A DNA stretch of 34,729 nt. It comes from an uncultured Clostridia bacterium (GTDB taxonomy: Bacteria > Bacillota > Clostridia > Oscillospirales > Oscillospiraceae). Under the pieces are notes generated by a model. The model ran no database searches. It saw only the letters and a list, made by a program, of their open reading frames with translations, and had not been told where the DNA came from. Shown here in pieces: positions 1 through 8,603 of the stretch. The stretch lies in NCBI GenBank assembly GCA_945873695.1, contig CAMCDX010000008.1:1-34729 (forward strand), in the 5' to 3' direction. Both the position numbers and the translations under genes were made by a program. Within the stretch, counting starts at the first letter, position 1, and every line of letters starts with the position of its first letter.

Positions 1-89
1 TATTTTCCTACCTGGGGCCTTTTTTGTGTTGTCCGTACAATCTGGGGCAGTTCATTCCGTCCGGGGGCTTATCATACGCATGACCGTAT

Positions 90-1370
90 TTACTTGATCT
101 TCCGGGCCTCCACGTAGTACCGCTTATCCTGAGCATGGCCCATGGAGAAGGTCTTCCGGGGCAGCACGCCGTCGGCCATGACGGTCTTGAACAGCTGCTC
201 CTTGCCCATGGCGGGCAGCAGGAAGCCCATATTGCCGGGCTTGCCGCCCAGATCACGGGTCACCTCGTCGCCGTGAATGTAATCCACCTCGCCGCCGTGG
301 CTCCTCAGGTACTCGTCGATGACGCCCTGGAGGGTGCCCACCGCCAGCTGGACCTTGGGATCGGGAACGGTGATAAAGCCGTCGTGGCCTTCCCACACCA
401 CTTCGATCACGTGGCCCTCGCCCTTGCCCTCGTAGGCGGTGGGATAGGCAGCCTGGAAGGCGGCCATGAAGTCCGCGGAGTCCACACCGAACAGGACACG
501 GTGGATGGGCTCAAAGCCCAGAGCGTCATCGTGGTTGTTCACCACCTCCACCAGGGCGTACCGGGCGGGCAGGCTGGCCCACTCGCTCTCCGGGGTGACC
601 TTTTTCAGATTCTCATAGCACTGCTTGGCGGTGGCCAGGGAGTGGTTGCCGTCGCCCACGGCGAACAGCAGAGGGGCCACGCCGCTCATGCCGTATTTCT
701 TCTCCATTTCAGAATCAGAGCACAGGCCCGTCAAGGCCTCCGCCACACCGTCCATCTGGGCCTCCGTCAGCCGCCAGCCCGTCAGATGGCCGCCGCCCTG
801 CTGAAGGTCAAAGTCGTACAGCTGCTCCATCTGACCGCTGCCGGCAGTGAGGGGCTCGATGACGGTCTTGTCCGGGTCGTCGATCAGCAGCATAACATGA
901 GGCAGCTCGATGGGGGCGTCCTGCCGCACCCGGACCCGGGGCGGGATGCGGGAGAGGACCGTGCCCTCGGTGGCCCGGATGAGGGCGCCGGAGCCGGGGG
1001 TGAAGTCATACTGGTCCAGGTCCACCATGCCGATGAGGCCGTGGCGCACCTTGCCGTCGGACTGGGTCCGCTCGATGTAGATGAGGGAGCCGGGCAGGGT
1101 CTGGAACACATCCGCGTCCAGATACCGCTTCATGGCGTCGTTGATGGCGGCAATGTCGTTGTCCACGTCAGGACCGTTCAGCTTGGCCTCCGGCAGGATC
1201 AGCCGCAGCGTGGAGGGAGCCTCCCCCACGGTGTCCTCCACCGCCTGCCAGTACTCCGGCTGGGAGGTGAACTGGTCGCAGGCCACCACAGCCCATTTGG
1301 TCATGTCCGCCTCTTTGGGGAGCAAAATGTCCGCGGGGTAAAAGCCCAGTTTATTGAATTTCTCGTTCAT
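90..1370 (-). CDS. DUF1015 domain-containing protein
   Basis: ORF 90..1388; start trimmed to MNEKFNKLGFYPADILLPKEADMTKWAVVACDQFTSQPEYW, resembles DUF1015 family. Confidence 0.85.
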   Translation of the reverse strand: MNEKFNKLGFYPADILLPKEADMTKWAVVACDQFTSQPEYWQAVEDTVGEAPSTLRLILPEAKLNGPDVDNDIAAINDAMKRYLDADVFQTLPGSLIYIERTQSDGKVRHGLIGMVDLDQYDFTPGSGALIRATEGTVLSRIPPRVRVRQDAPIELPHVMLLIDDPDKTVIEPLTAGSGQMEQLYDFDLQQGGGHLTGWRLTEAQMDGVAEALTGLCSDSEMEKKYGMSGVAPLLFAVGDGNHSLATAKQCYENLKKVTPESEWASLPARYALVEVVNNHDDALGFEPIHRVLFGVDSADFMAAFQAAYPTAYEGKGEGHVIEVVWEGHDGFITVPDPKVQLAVGTLQGVIDEYLRSHGGEVDYIHGDEVTRDLGGKPGNMGFLLPAMGKEQLFKTVMADGVLPRKTFSMGHAQDKRYYVEARKIK

Positions 1371-1392
1371 ACGGCATCTCCCTTTCAATTTG

Positions 1393-1550
1393 CTATTTTT
1401 TAAGTTCCCGAATAATCATAACTGTCAGGATCACAAGGCCGACCGCCAGTGCGACTATAGCGGGCAACAGGAACGCTCCGCCAAGCAGACGCCCACGGAC
1501 TCCACGAAAAAGCCTGCCAAAAGATTCAGGTCGCCCGTCAACTGTTCCAT
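1393..1550 (-). pseudogene. Small single-TM membrane protein ORF with an apparent -1 frameshift (MEQLTGDLNLLAGFF/RGVRGRLLGGAFLLPAIVALAVGLVILTVMIIRELKK)
   Basis: RBS-like GGGAGGGAC before ATG at 1550. Frame 0 closes after 31 codons; the -1 frame after TTTTTC encodes a clear TM helix ending ELKK*. Not in ORF track. Confidence 0.45.
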
Positions 1551-1565
1551 TTGTCCCTCCCCGTT

Positions 1566-2165
1566 TTATAGCGCTGCCTTGATGGCCGCCAGCAGGTCAT
1601 CAAACTCCTCGTAGGCCGGCAGCTCCGGATGGTCGGCCTTGATCTTCTCCGTGCTCCGGAACAGGAAGCCCGCCTTGCTGGCCTGGATCATGGCCAGGTC
1701 GTTGTAGCTGTCGCCGGAGGCGATGGTCTCGTAGCCAATGGACTGCAGGGCCTTCACGGTGGTCAGCTTGGACTGCTGGCACCGCATTTTAATGCCGGTA
1801 ATCTCGCCATCGGGAGCCACCTCCAGGGAATTGCAGAAAATAGTGGGCCAGCCCAGCTTCTCCATCAGCGGCTGCGCGAACTCCTCGAAAGTGTCGCTGA
1901 GGATGATGACCTGGGTGATGGAACGCAGCTCATCCAGGAACGCCTTGGCGCCGGGGAGGGGATCGATCTTGGCGATGGTGGCCTGGATCTCTTTCAGCCC
2001 CAGACCGTGCTCCTTCAAAATGTCCAGGCGGAAGCGCATCAGCTTGTTATAATCCGGCTCGTCCCGGGTGGTGCGCTTCAGCTCTGGGATGCCGCTGGCC
2101 TCCGCGAAGGCGATCCAGATCTCAGGCACCAGAACGCCTTCCATGTCCAAACATACGATATTCAT
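1566..2165 (-). CDS. thrH: ThrH-like phosphoserine phosphatase/homoserine phosphotransferase (HAD family)
   Basis: MNIVCLDMEGVLVPEIWIAFAEASGIPELKRTTRDEPDYNKLM..., HAD motifs DMEG, SDTFEEF, GDSYNDLAM. Confidence 0.85.
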   Translation of the reverse strand: MNIVCLDMEGVLVPEIWIAFAEASGIPELKRTTRDEPDYNKLMRFRLDILKEHGLGLKEIQATIAKIDPLPGAKAFLDELRSITQVIILSDTFEEFAQPLMEKLGWPTIFCNSLEVAPDGEITGIKMRCQQSKLTTVKALQSIGYETIASGDSYNDLAMIQASKAGFLFRSTEKIKADHPELPAYEEFDDLLAAIKAAL

Positions 2166-2228
2166 ACAGCCGCTCCTCTTATTCACGTGGTTTTCCGCCT
2201 TCCGGCGGCGGAAGATGATTCTTTTTTT

Positions 2229-2258
2229 ATTATACAATACCCTCTCACATTTTTTCAA
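2229..2258 (-). promoter_or_regulatory. Candidate sigma-A promoter for thrH operon (TTGAAA-N18-TATAAT)
   Basis: Reverse complement of 2229-2258. Confidence 0.5.
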
Positions 2259-2370
2259 TCATATTTACAAATTTTTTGATACCGCAGCCGGTGGTTTTTT
2301 GTATACTTTTCCGTCCGCCGGAAATAATAGCATCACACTCTGCCTGAGGGCACGATTGGAGGTTGATTTC

Positions 2371-2592
2371 ATGGTGATCGATAAGATCGCGCTGGTCCTG
2401 GTCATCATCGGCGCGCTGAACTGGGGTGGTATCGGCCTGTTCGGCTTCGACACGGTGGCCTTCTTCTTCGGCGGCCAGGCAGCGCTGCTGTCCCGCGTCA
2501 TCTACACCCTGGTGGGTCTGGCGGGCCTGTGGTGCGTCACGCTGCTGTTCCGCTCCGACGAAGAAACGGGCCACGCCCCTCATACCGCGTAA
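2371..2592 (+). CDS. DUF378 family small membrane protein
   Basis: MVIDKIALVLVIIGALNWGGIGLFGFDTVAFFFGG...LSRVIYTLVGLAGLW, typical DUF378 sequence, GGAGG upstream. Confidence 0.85.
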   Translation: MVIDKIALVLVIIGALNWGGIGLFGFDTVAFFFGGQAALLSRVIYTLVGLAGLWCVTLLFRSDEETGHAPHTA

Positions 2593-2623
2593 AAAAAGAG
2601 GACGCTTTCGCGTCCTCTTTTTT
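2592..2623. terminator. Bidirectional intrinsic terminator (14-bp stem AAAAAAGAGGACGC/GCGTCCTCTTTTTT)
   Basis: Perfect inverted repeat with A/T tracts between convergent genes. Confidence 0.85.
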
Positions 2624-2626
2624 GGC

Positions 2627-3925
2627 TCATTTCCCGGTTTCGTCCCGCTTTTTCATCAGGTCCCGGTTCTGCTGGAGCAGCCGCTCCGAGGCGTACTCCA
2701 GCTGCTCCGCCTCCCGATAGCGGTCCGCCAGGCCGTTTTCCTGAAGCGTTGTCCCGGTCTTGCCCCGGAACACCATCTTCAGCAGGATAGGCGTCAGGAT
2801 GGCGCAGCCTACCACGGTGATGATGACCGGGGTCATCACCGCCTGGCTCAGCACGCCCATGCTCAGTCCCCGGTTGGCCACGATCAGGGCCACCTCGCCC
2901 CGGCAGGCCATACCGGCGCCTACCTGGAGGCACTCGTCATTCCGAAAGCCGCACAGCTTGGCGCCCAGACCGCAGCCGATAATCTTGGACAGGACCGCCA
3001 CCGCCAGGAGCAGCAGGGAAAACACCACCAGGCCGGCGTTCAACTCCGGCAGCTCCACCTTGATCCCGATGCCGGCGAAGAACACCGGCGTCAGCAGCAG
3101 ATAGCTCAGGGTGGTAAATTTCACCTCGATATACTTGGCTTTGGGGGTAGAAGCCACCACCAGGCCCGCCACAAAGGCGCCGATGATATCCGCCACACCG
3201 AAGAACTCCTCGGCGCAGTATGCCATCAGCAGGCACAGCACGAAGGCCAGCACCGGGTAGCGGCGGAGGTTCTTTCCGGCCGCCTGGTCAATCATCCAGC
3301 GGAAGAAGCGGTTGGCCAGAAAGGCCACCACCACGGCGAAGACAAAGAACAGCACAATCTTCACCAGCACCAGCAGCAGGCTGGTGCCCTCCCCCGCCAG
3401 GCTGGAGACCATTGTTAAGGCGATCAGGCCCAGCACATCGTCGATCAGGGCGGCGGCCAGGATGGTGCCGCCCACCTTGGTGTCCAGCTTGCCCAGCTCC
3501 CGCAGCGTCTCCACGGTGATGCTGACGGAGGTGGCCGTCAGAATGGTGCCCAGGAACACGTCCTCCAGCAGGGTGTTGCCCGGCAGCCAGCCGGCCTTTC
3601 CCGCCAGCCATCCAAAGGCGGTGCCCATGGCCAGGGGCACCAGCACGCCGCAGAGGGCTACCCAAAAGCCGCTCTTTCCCGCGTTCTTCAACTCCCGCAG
3701 GTCCGTGGTCATACCCGCGGTGAACAGGATCACGATAACGCCCAGCTCGCTGAGCTGGGACAGGAACTGGGTCTCTGTCAAAACATCCAGCATGGCCGGG
3801 CCCAGGATCAGGCCCGCCAGCAGAGCGCCCACCACCTGGGGCATCTGGAACCGCCGGGTCAGCATCCCCAGCAGCTTCGTGCTCAGCAGGATCAGCGCCA
3901 GGTCCAATAAATAATGGTAGGACAT
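2627..3925 (-). CDS. Cation:proton antiporter, CPA2 family
   Basis: MSYHYLLDLALILLSTKLLGMLTRRFQMPQVVGALLAGLILGPAMLDVL...; many TM segments, Na_H exchanger family. Confidence 0.85.
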   Translation of the reverse strand: MSYHYLLDLALILLSTKLLGMLTRRFQMPQVVGALLAGLILGPAMLDVLTETQFLSQLSELGVIVILFTAGMTTDLRELKNAGKSGFWVALCGVLVPLAMGTAFGWLAGKAGWLPGNTLLEDVFLGTILTATSVSITVETLRELGKLDTKVGGTILAAALIDDVLGLIALTMVSSLAGEGTSLLLVLVKIVLFFVFAVVVAFLANRFFRWMIDQAAGKNLRRYPVLAFVLCLLMAYCAEEFFGVADIIGAFVAGLVVASTPKAKYIEVKFTTLSYLLLTPVFFAGIGIKVELPELNAGLVVFSLLLLAVAVLSKIIGCGLGAKLCGFRNDECLQVGAGMACRGEVALIVANRGLSMGVLSQAVMTPVIITVVGCAILTPILLKMVFRGKTGTTLQENGLADRYREAEQLEYASERLLQQNRDLMKKRDETGK

Positions 3926-4106
3926 TCGCAAAACTCCCTTTCCGTCCAAACGGCTCCCCGCCGTCCGCATCCCTATACTTCTCTCAGGCCCATCATTGTA
4001 GTCCTTTTTTACAAATATACAAGGGAGAATTTGCACAAAACCGCAAGGCTTTTTTTGCAGGAAACAGCAAACAGGCGGACCGCCCGGCCCGCCTGTCTGT
4101 CGTGCT

Positions 4107-5858
4107 TCATTTTACACTGAGTTGTTTTACAAGCGCCTCCTCCGGCGTCACGTTCACCGTCCGGCAGGTGTTGTAGATCACCATGCCCGGCCGGGCGCCG
4201 GCGGGTTTTTTCACATTTTTCACCTGGGTGTAGTCCACCGGCACGTTGCCGCTTTCCCGGGCCTGAGAGTAGTATGCCGCCAGCTTGGCGGCCTCCACAA
4301 TGGTGTCGTCGTCGGGGATCTGTCCGCCGGTGCAGAGGATGACGTGGGCGCCGTGGATCTTCTGGGTATGGAACCACAGGTCCCGGTGGTCGGCGTCCTT
4401 CATGGTCAGCTTGTCGTTCTGCCGGTTGTTCCGGCCCACCAGCACCCGGAACCCGGTGGTAGTGCGGAACTCCCGGGGCTTGGCGGGCCGCTTCATCTCT
4501 TTCTTTCCCTTGCCCTGGCCCCGGAGGTATCCGGCGTCCCTGAGCTCGCCCCGGATATCCAGGAAGTCCTGCTCCGTCTCCGCCTCGGCGATCTCCTCCA
4601 GCACGCTCTCCAGGTACTCCATGTCCCGGCGGGCGATGTTCATCTGCTCCCGGAGGTACTTCTCAGCCGTCTTGGCCTTGGTGTACCGCTTATAGTACTT
4701 GGCGGCGTTCTGCTGGGGCGTCAGCAGCGGGTCCAGGGGAATGGTGATCTCGGCGCAGTTCTCATCATAGAAATTCTCGCAGGTCAGCTTGCTCTGCCCC
4801 CGCTCCATCCGGTAGAGGTTGGAGGTGATGAGGTCGCCGCAGATCCGCAGCCGGCCCCGGTCCCGGGTCTCGGCGTAGTCCTTCTCCTGCATGGCCAGTT
4901 TCCGCCGCAGCCGGTCCCGGGCAGTGGTGGCGGTGCGGATCAGGTCCGCGCCCCGCTGGCGCACCCGCTCCTGCCGCTCCCGGGCTTCGTAGAAGCCGTC
5001 CAGCAGCGCCGAGAAGCTCTCCCGTCGGGAGATCTGGGCCGCGTCGCCGTACTGGGTGATGGGCAGGTAGGAAAAATCCAGGGGTGTGCCGTCTCGCTCG
5101 ATCAAAGTTGGTATAAAGTGTTTTTCCGTGACAGCGCCTGTCACCTGGGAAAAAGCGGTCCAGAGCCGGTCTTCTCCCTCCCGGGTCAGCTGAAAGATAT
5201 GCCGGTCCGTCTCCCCGGCGGCCCGGAAGGCGATCTCCCGGGCAACGAGGGGGGAGATACCGAAGTAGTTGTCCAGCAAAAAGGCGTCCAGCTGCCGCTC
5301 CGCGTTGGCGGCGGCCAGCTTCTCCCGGAAGCCCTCCTCCGTCTCCTCCGTCACCGGCAGGCGGCCGGTGGAGGCTGGAGGCTCGTAGTAAAGTCCCGGG
5401 AGCACCTGGCGGCTGGCGGACATGTCCGCGTCCACCCGCCGCAGGCAGTCGATGATGCGGCCCTCCCCGTCCAGCAGGATGAGGTTGGACCGGCGTCCCA
5501 TGGCCTCCAGCACCAGCGTCCGCTTCCCCGGCTGGCCGAAGTCGTCGGTGATGTCCAGCTCCAGCCGAACCAGCCGCTCCAGCCCCGGCTGGACGATATC
5601 CGCCACCCGGGCGCCCACCAGGTGCTTGCGCAACAGCATGCAGAACATGGGCGGCTCCGCCGGGTTGTCCCGGACCAGCTCCGTCAGCTGGATGCGGGGC
5701 GCGTTGGCGCCGGCGTTCAGCAGCAGCCGCTGGTTACCCCGCAGCAGCAGGATCACCTGGTCCCGGGCAGGCTGCTGGACCTTATCGATCCGCAGCCCCA
5801 GCAGCCGGGGCCGCAGCTCCTCCAAAATAGCTTGCAAGCATACCGCGTCCAGTGGCAT
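4107..5858 (-). CDS. rqcH: RqcH/NFACT family protein (ribosome quality control; fibronectin-binding A-like)
   Basis: N-terminus MPLDAVCLQAILEELRPRLLGLRIDKVQQP and NFACT-R domain (DLWFHTQKIHGAHVIL). Confidence 0.88.
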   Translation of the reverse strand: MPLDAVCLQAILEELRPRLLGLRIDKVQQPARDQVILLLRGNQRLLLNAGANAPRIQLTELVRDNPAEPPMFCMLLRKHLVGARVADIVQPGLERLVRLELDITDDFGQPGKRTLVLEAMGRRSNLILLDGEGRIIDCLRRVDADMSASRQVLPGLYYEPPASTGRLPVTEETEEGFREKLAAANAERQLDAFLLDNYFGISPLVAREIAFRAAGETDRHIFQLTREGEDRLWTAFSQVTGAVTEKHFIPTLIERDGTPLDFSYLPITQYGDAAQISRRESFSALLDGFYEARERQERVRQRGADLIRTATTARDRLRRKLAMQEKDYAETRDRGRLRICGDLITSNLYRMERGQSKLTCENFYDENCAEITIPLDPLLTPQQNAAKYYKRYTKAKTAEKYLREQMNIARRDMEYLESVLEEIAEAETEQDFLDIRGELRDAGYLRGQGKGKKEMKRPAKPREFRTTTGFRVLVGRNNRQNDKLTMKDADHRDLWFHTQKIHGAHVILCTGGQIPDDDTIVEAAKLAAYYSQARESGNVPVDYTQVKNVKKPAGARPGMVIYNTCRTVNVTPEEALVKQLSVK

Positions 5859-5861
5859 GGG

Positions 5862-6263
5862 TCATTCCTCCATCATACTGCAAAAAAGTTCGTTGGCCCG
5901 GTCCTTCCGTCCCTTCAGCCACAGCCAGCCAAACAGGGCCTCCAGGGCCGTGGCCTCGCCGTACTGGGCCCGGCTGGCGTGGGCGGGGATGGAGTGGACC
6001 TGGGCGTTGCGGCCCCGGCGGAACACCGCTGTCTCCTCCTCGGTCAGAAGGGGCAGGACACGCTGGGCCTTCTCCGCCTGGGATTCGGCCCGCACCAGGG
6101 CGATGGTGGCCTGGTGCAGTCCCTTGCCGGTGGCCTTGCCGTGGGCACACAGCCAGGTCCGGGCCAAAATCTCAAAGACCGCGTCTCCCATATGTGCCAG
6201 GCCGATGGAACTGATGGCACGCAGTTGGTCGTCGGTCAGGGTGATATCGAAGTAGTTCTCCAT
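5862..6263 (-). CDS. mrnC: Mini-ribonuclease III
   Basis: 133 aa RNase III-like: AHMGDAVFEILARTWL...RGRNAQVHSIPAHASRAQYGEATALEALFGWLWLKG. Confidence 0.88.
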   Translation of the reverse strand: MENYFDITLTDDQLRAISSIGLAHMGDAVFEILARTWLCAHGKATGKGLHQATIALVRAESQAEKAQRVLPLLTEEETAVFRRGRNAQVHSIPAHASRAQYGEATALEALFGWLWLKGRKDRANELFCSMMEE

Positions 6264-6360
6264 AGGGTCCTCCCTCAGGTTTTCACGATTTAAAAAGGTA
6301 TTATACCATATCCTTGGCGGTTTGTCACCCTTCTCGCAAAGTCGCCAGCCGCGAGTATGG

Positions 6361-6405
6361 AAAAGGATCGGATTTCGGCTGAAAAAGCCGAAATCCGATC
6401 CTTTT
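6361..6405. terminator. Long hairpin, 20-bp perfect stem with 5-nt loop; probable intrinsic terminator
   Basis: AAAAGGATCGGATTTCGGCT-GAAAA-AGCCGAAATCCGATCCTTTT. Confidence 0.75.
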
Positions 6406-6406
6406 A

Positions 6407-6423
6407 GTGGAGATAAGCGGGAT
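6407..6423 (-). repeat. 17-bp duplicate of the tRNA-Ala 3' end (GTGGAGATAAGCGGGAT)
   Basis: Identical to 6522-6538 inside the tRNA gene. Confidence 0.8.
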
Positions 6424-6490
6424 ACGCCCTCCGGTCTTGCTCAGCGCATTGCCGTGCAATGCGCTGTCACCCGCAGGCCCCCGCTAAAAT

Positions 6491-6520
6491 AAAAAGCAAC
6501 CGCAAAAGCGGTTGCTTTTT
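6491..6520. terminator. Intrinsic terminator of tRNA-Ala (13-bp stem AAAAAGCAACCGC/GCGGTTGCTTTTT)
   Basis: Perfect inverted repeat immediately 3' of the tRNA on the minus strand. Confidence 0.8.
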
Positions 6521-6595
6521 GGTGGAGATAAGCGGGATCGAACCGCTGACCTCTTGACTGCCAGTCAAGCGCTCTCCCAGCTGAGCTATACCCCC
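6520..6595 (-). tRNA. tRNA-Ala (anticodon GGC), CCA encoded
   Basis: GGGGGTATAGCTCAGCTGGGAGAGCGCTTGACTGGCAGTCAAGAGGTCAGCGGTTCGATCCCGCTTATCTCCACCA; full cloverleaf, anticodon loop CTGGCAG, G3:U70 identity pair. Confidence 0.96.
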
Positions 6596-6657
6596 GAGTG
6601 CTCGTCAGAACATTTGTTAGTATAACAGCACCCAGTGGGAATGTCAACCCTTATTTT

Positions 6658-7191
6658 TTAAAAATCGTCTTGATTCGCCGTCCGCCGTTTCACGATCTCT
6701 CCGGCGGCCCAGCCCAGAAACGCGCCCAGCAGAGCGCCGCCCAGGATATCGCTGGGCCAGTGGACGTACAGATACAGCCGGGAGAAGGCGATCACCACCG
6801 CCACCGCCAGAGCGGGCTTCCACAGGGGGCTGCCCGCTCCTTTCAGGGCAAATACCGCCGCGAAGCTCACCGCTGTGTGGCCCGAGGGAAAGGAAGCGTC
6901 CAGAGGCGGCGCCGTCAGCAGCTCCACCGCTGTATTGACGGCAAAGGGCCGGATGCGGCCCACCAGCGGTTTTAGGATCATGTTGCAGCAGACCAGGTCC
7001 AGCACCAGTGCCAGGGCCACGGTCCAGCCCTGGCGGCGATACCGCTTCACCGCCACCAGGCACAGCGCCAGAAGAATCCACAGTTCCCCGTGGTTGCAGG
7101 TCCAGCTGATAATGGGCAGCACCGCGTCCAGAAAGCCGCAGCGGAGGTGGGCCTGTATCCAGTCCAGAATGGCAAGTTCGGCAGCCTGCAT
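6658..7191 (-). CDS. PAP2 family phosphatase
   Basis: KPLVGRIRP...FPSGHTAVSFAA...SRLYLYVHWPSDILGG motifs. Confidence 0.9.
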   Translation of the reverse strand: MQAAELAILDWIQAHLRCGFLDAVLPIISWTCNHGELWILLALCLVAVKRYRRQGWTVALALVLDLVCCNMILKPLVGRIRPFAVNTAVELLTAPPLDASFPSGHTAVSFAAVFALKGAGSPLWKPALAVAVVIAFSRLYLYVHWPSDILGGALLGAFLGWAAGEIVKRRTANQDDF

Positions 7192-7269
7192 GAAAAACTC
7201 CTTCCCGGGACGGCCCTGCCGCGCCCATTTTCGGTATCGGGCCCATTATAACACCTGGCCGCTGTTCTG

Positions 7270-8079
7270 TCAGGTCTTTTTCCGCCGCATTCGGAACAGC
7301 AAATATCCCGTGACAGCGCAGAGGGCCGCCACCGCCGGAATAACCCAGACGGGTATTCCCCTCTCCGCGGCAGGCAGCTCCATGGCCTCTGTCACCGCCG
7401 GGTAGAGCTCCGGCTCCCGGCTGGGTCCGGTCAAATTCGGATTTTCCGGGTCGGAGATGCAGAACCAGACGTTTCGGTCACCGTAGAAATAGCCCACATG
7501 GCCCCACTCCCGGCCGGATGCGTCCACATAGATGGGCGAGAGCGTCAGCTCAACCGCCTCGAACTTCTGCGTCTGATGGAAATTCAGCGGTCCCTCAGGG
7601 TAGGTGTAGGTACAGTACAGAAGGCCGGAAAGCGAGAGCGTCCGCTCCTCATCCAGCAGTTCCCCGGCGTACTCCTCCAGAAAGCTCTGATTGTCATAGC
7701 GGTTCACCAGGTCCTCCATGGGAACCCAGACCTCGAACCAGCGGTCTTCCGGGATCTCGCTTTCGTCCAGAGTCAAGGCCGTCTCCCGCAGGGTGTCCGC
7801 CGAATATTCCACGATGCCCCAGTCACCCCGGCTGCCCTGATAGCGGTAATAAACAAAGAGCAGCGTTCCGTTGGGGATATTGGCGACCGGCGTGCCGCCT
7901 GGCTCGTCCCACAAGGTAGTATAGCCCTCCGGGCTGTTGACCCAGTAGCTCCGCTGCTCCAGCTCACAGCTCCCCCGGTGCAGCGCGTAAAAAGAACTTT
8001 CCGGCTCCCAGATCACATCCGCCAAAGCGGAAACGGACAGCAGGCACACAGACAGGAACCCGCAGAGCAGTCGTTTCAT
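7270..8079 (-). CDS. Secreted/membrane-anchored protein: signal peptide, SH3-like segment, C-terminal TM helix with KK-rich tail
   Basis: MKRLLCGFLSVCLLSVSALADVIWEPESSFYALHRGSCEL...GYTTLWDEPGGTPVANIPNGTLLFVYYRYQ...IPVWVIPAVAALCAVTGYLLFRMRRKKT; TAATG overlap with upstream ORF. Confidence 0.75.
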   Translation of the reverse strand: MKRLLCGFLSVCLLSVSALADVIWEPESSFYALHRGSCELEQRSYWVNSPEGYTTLWDEPGGTPVANIPNGTLLFVYYRYQGSRGDWGIVEYSADTLRETALTLDESEIPEDRWFEVWVPMEDLVNRYDNQSFLEEYAGELLDEERTLSLSGLLYCTYTYPEGPLNFHQTQKFEAVELTLSPIYVDASGREWGHVGYFYGDRNVWFCISDPENPNLTGPSREPELYPAVTEAMELPAAERGIPVWVIPAVAALCAVTGYLLFRMRRKKT

Positions 8080-8258
8080 TATTTTTTCCTCCATTTCCAC
8101 AGAAATACGGTCCCGATCAGCAAGACGATCAATCCAATCACCAGCGCCGTCTGGGTCCCTTCCGAGAGCTGGGGTCCCCAGACCACATCCGCCAGGGCCG
8201 GGGTAGTCAGCAGGCAGGCAGCCAGGACCAGCATGTACAGGCAGATCAGCTTTTTCAT
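8079..8258 (-). CDS. 59-aa signal peptide + TM small protein (absent from ORF track)
   Basis: MKKLICLYMLVLAACLLTTPALADVVWGPQLSEGTQTALVIGLIVLLIGTVFLWKWRKK*, GGAGG RBS, stop overlaps next start (TAATG). Confidence 0.75.
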   Translation of the reverse strand: MKKLICLYMLVLAACLLTTPALADVVWGPQLSEGTQTALVIGLIVLLIGTVFLWKWRKK

Positions 8259-8270
8259 GGAACATCCCTC

Positions 8271-8603
8271 CTAAAAGATAGCGTTCAGCGCCAATCCCAT
8301 GCCGTAGGAAATACAGTTAGCGGTCAGAGCCAGCAGATAGGGACGGCGGACATTTTCGCCGCAATGACGGTAGCAGAAGCCCTCCGCGGCGACGGCCGCC
8401 GCCTCCAGAGACAGCTGCGCCGCCCACCAGGGACCCAAGGCGGACAGCAAACCGTTCAGCAGCACCACCGCCGGGTTGGTCAGCACATTCACCAGCACCG
8501 CCACCGTCAGGTCATGCCGGCTATGAAGTCCCCACAGCCAAGCTACCGGCAACTCCAGCAAAAGGGTCAGCCCCAGGGACAGGGCAAAGGCGGAAAGGGT
8601 CAC
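8271..8603 (-). CDS. Small multi-pass membrane protein, GTG start overlapping MFS stop (GTGA)
   Basis: VTLSAFALSLGLTLLLELPVAWLWGLHSRHDLTVAVLVNVLTNPAVVLLNGLL...; GGAAAGG upstream. Confidence 0.7.
   Translation of the reverse strand: MTLSAFALSLGLTLLLELPVAWLWGLHSRHDLTVAVLVNVLTNPAVVLLNGLLSALGPWWAAQLSLEAAAVAAEGFCYRHCGENVRRPYLLALTANCISYGMGLALNAIF

Noticed and set aside
4068-4098. ACAGGCGG/CCGCCTGT hairpin after rqcH as a terminator
   Set aside because: Stem only 8 bp with a long loop and no adjacent U-tract; not strong enough to call.
4122-6293. 723-aa plus-strand ORF antisense to rqcH/mrnC
   Set aside because: Low-complexity Gly/Leu/Val/Gln/His composition and spans two well-supported minus-strand genes; antisense artifact.
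6441-6647. 68-aa ORF with TRGYSSAGRALDWQSRGQRFDPAYLHQ
   Set aside because: Translation of the tRNA-Ala gene, a common false ORF.
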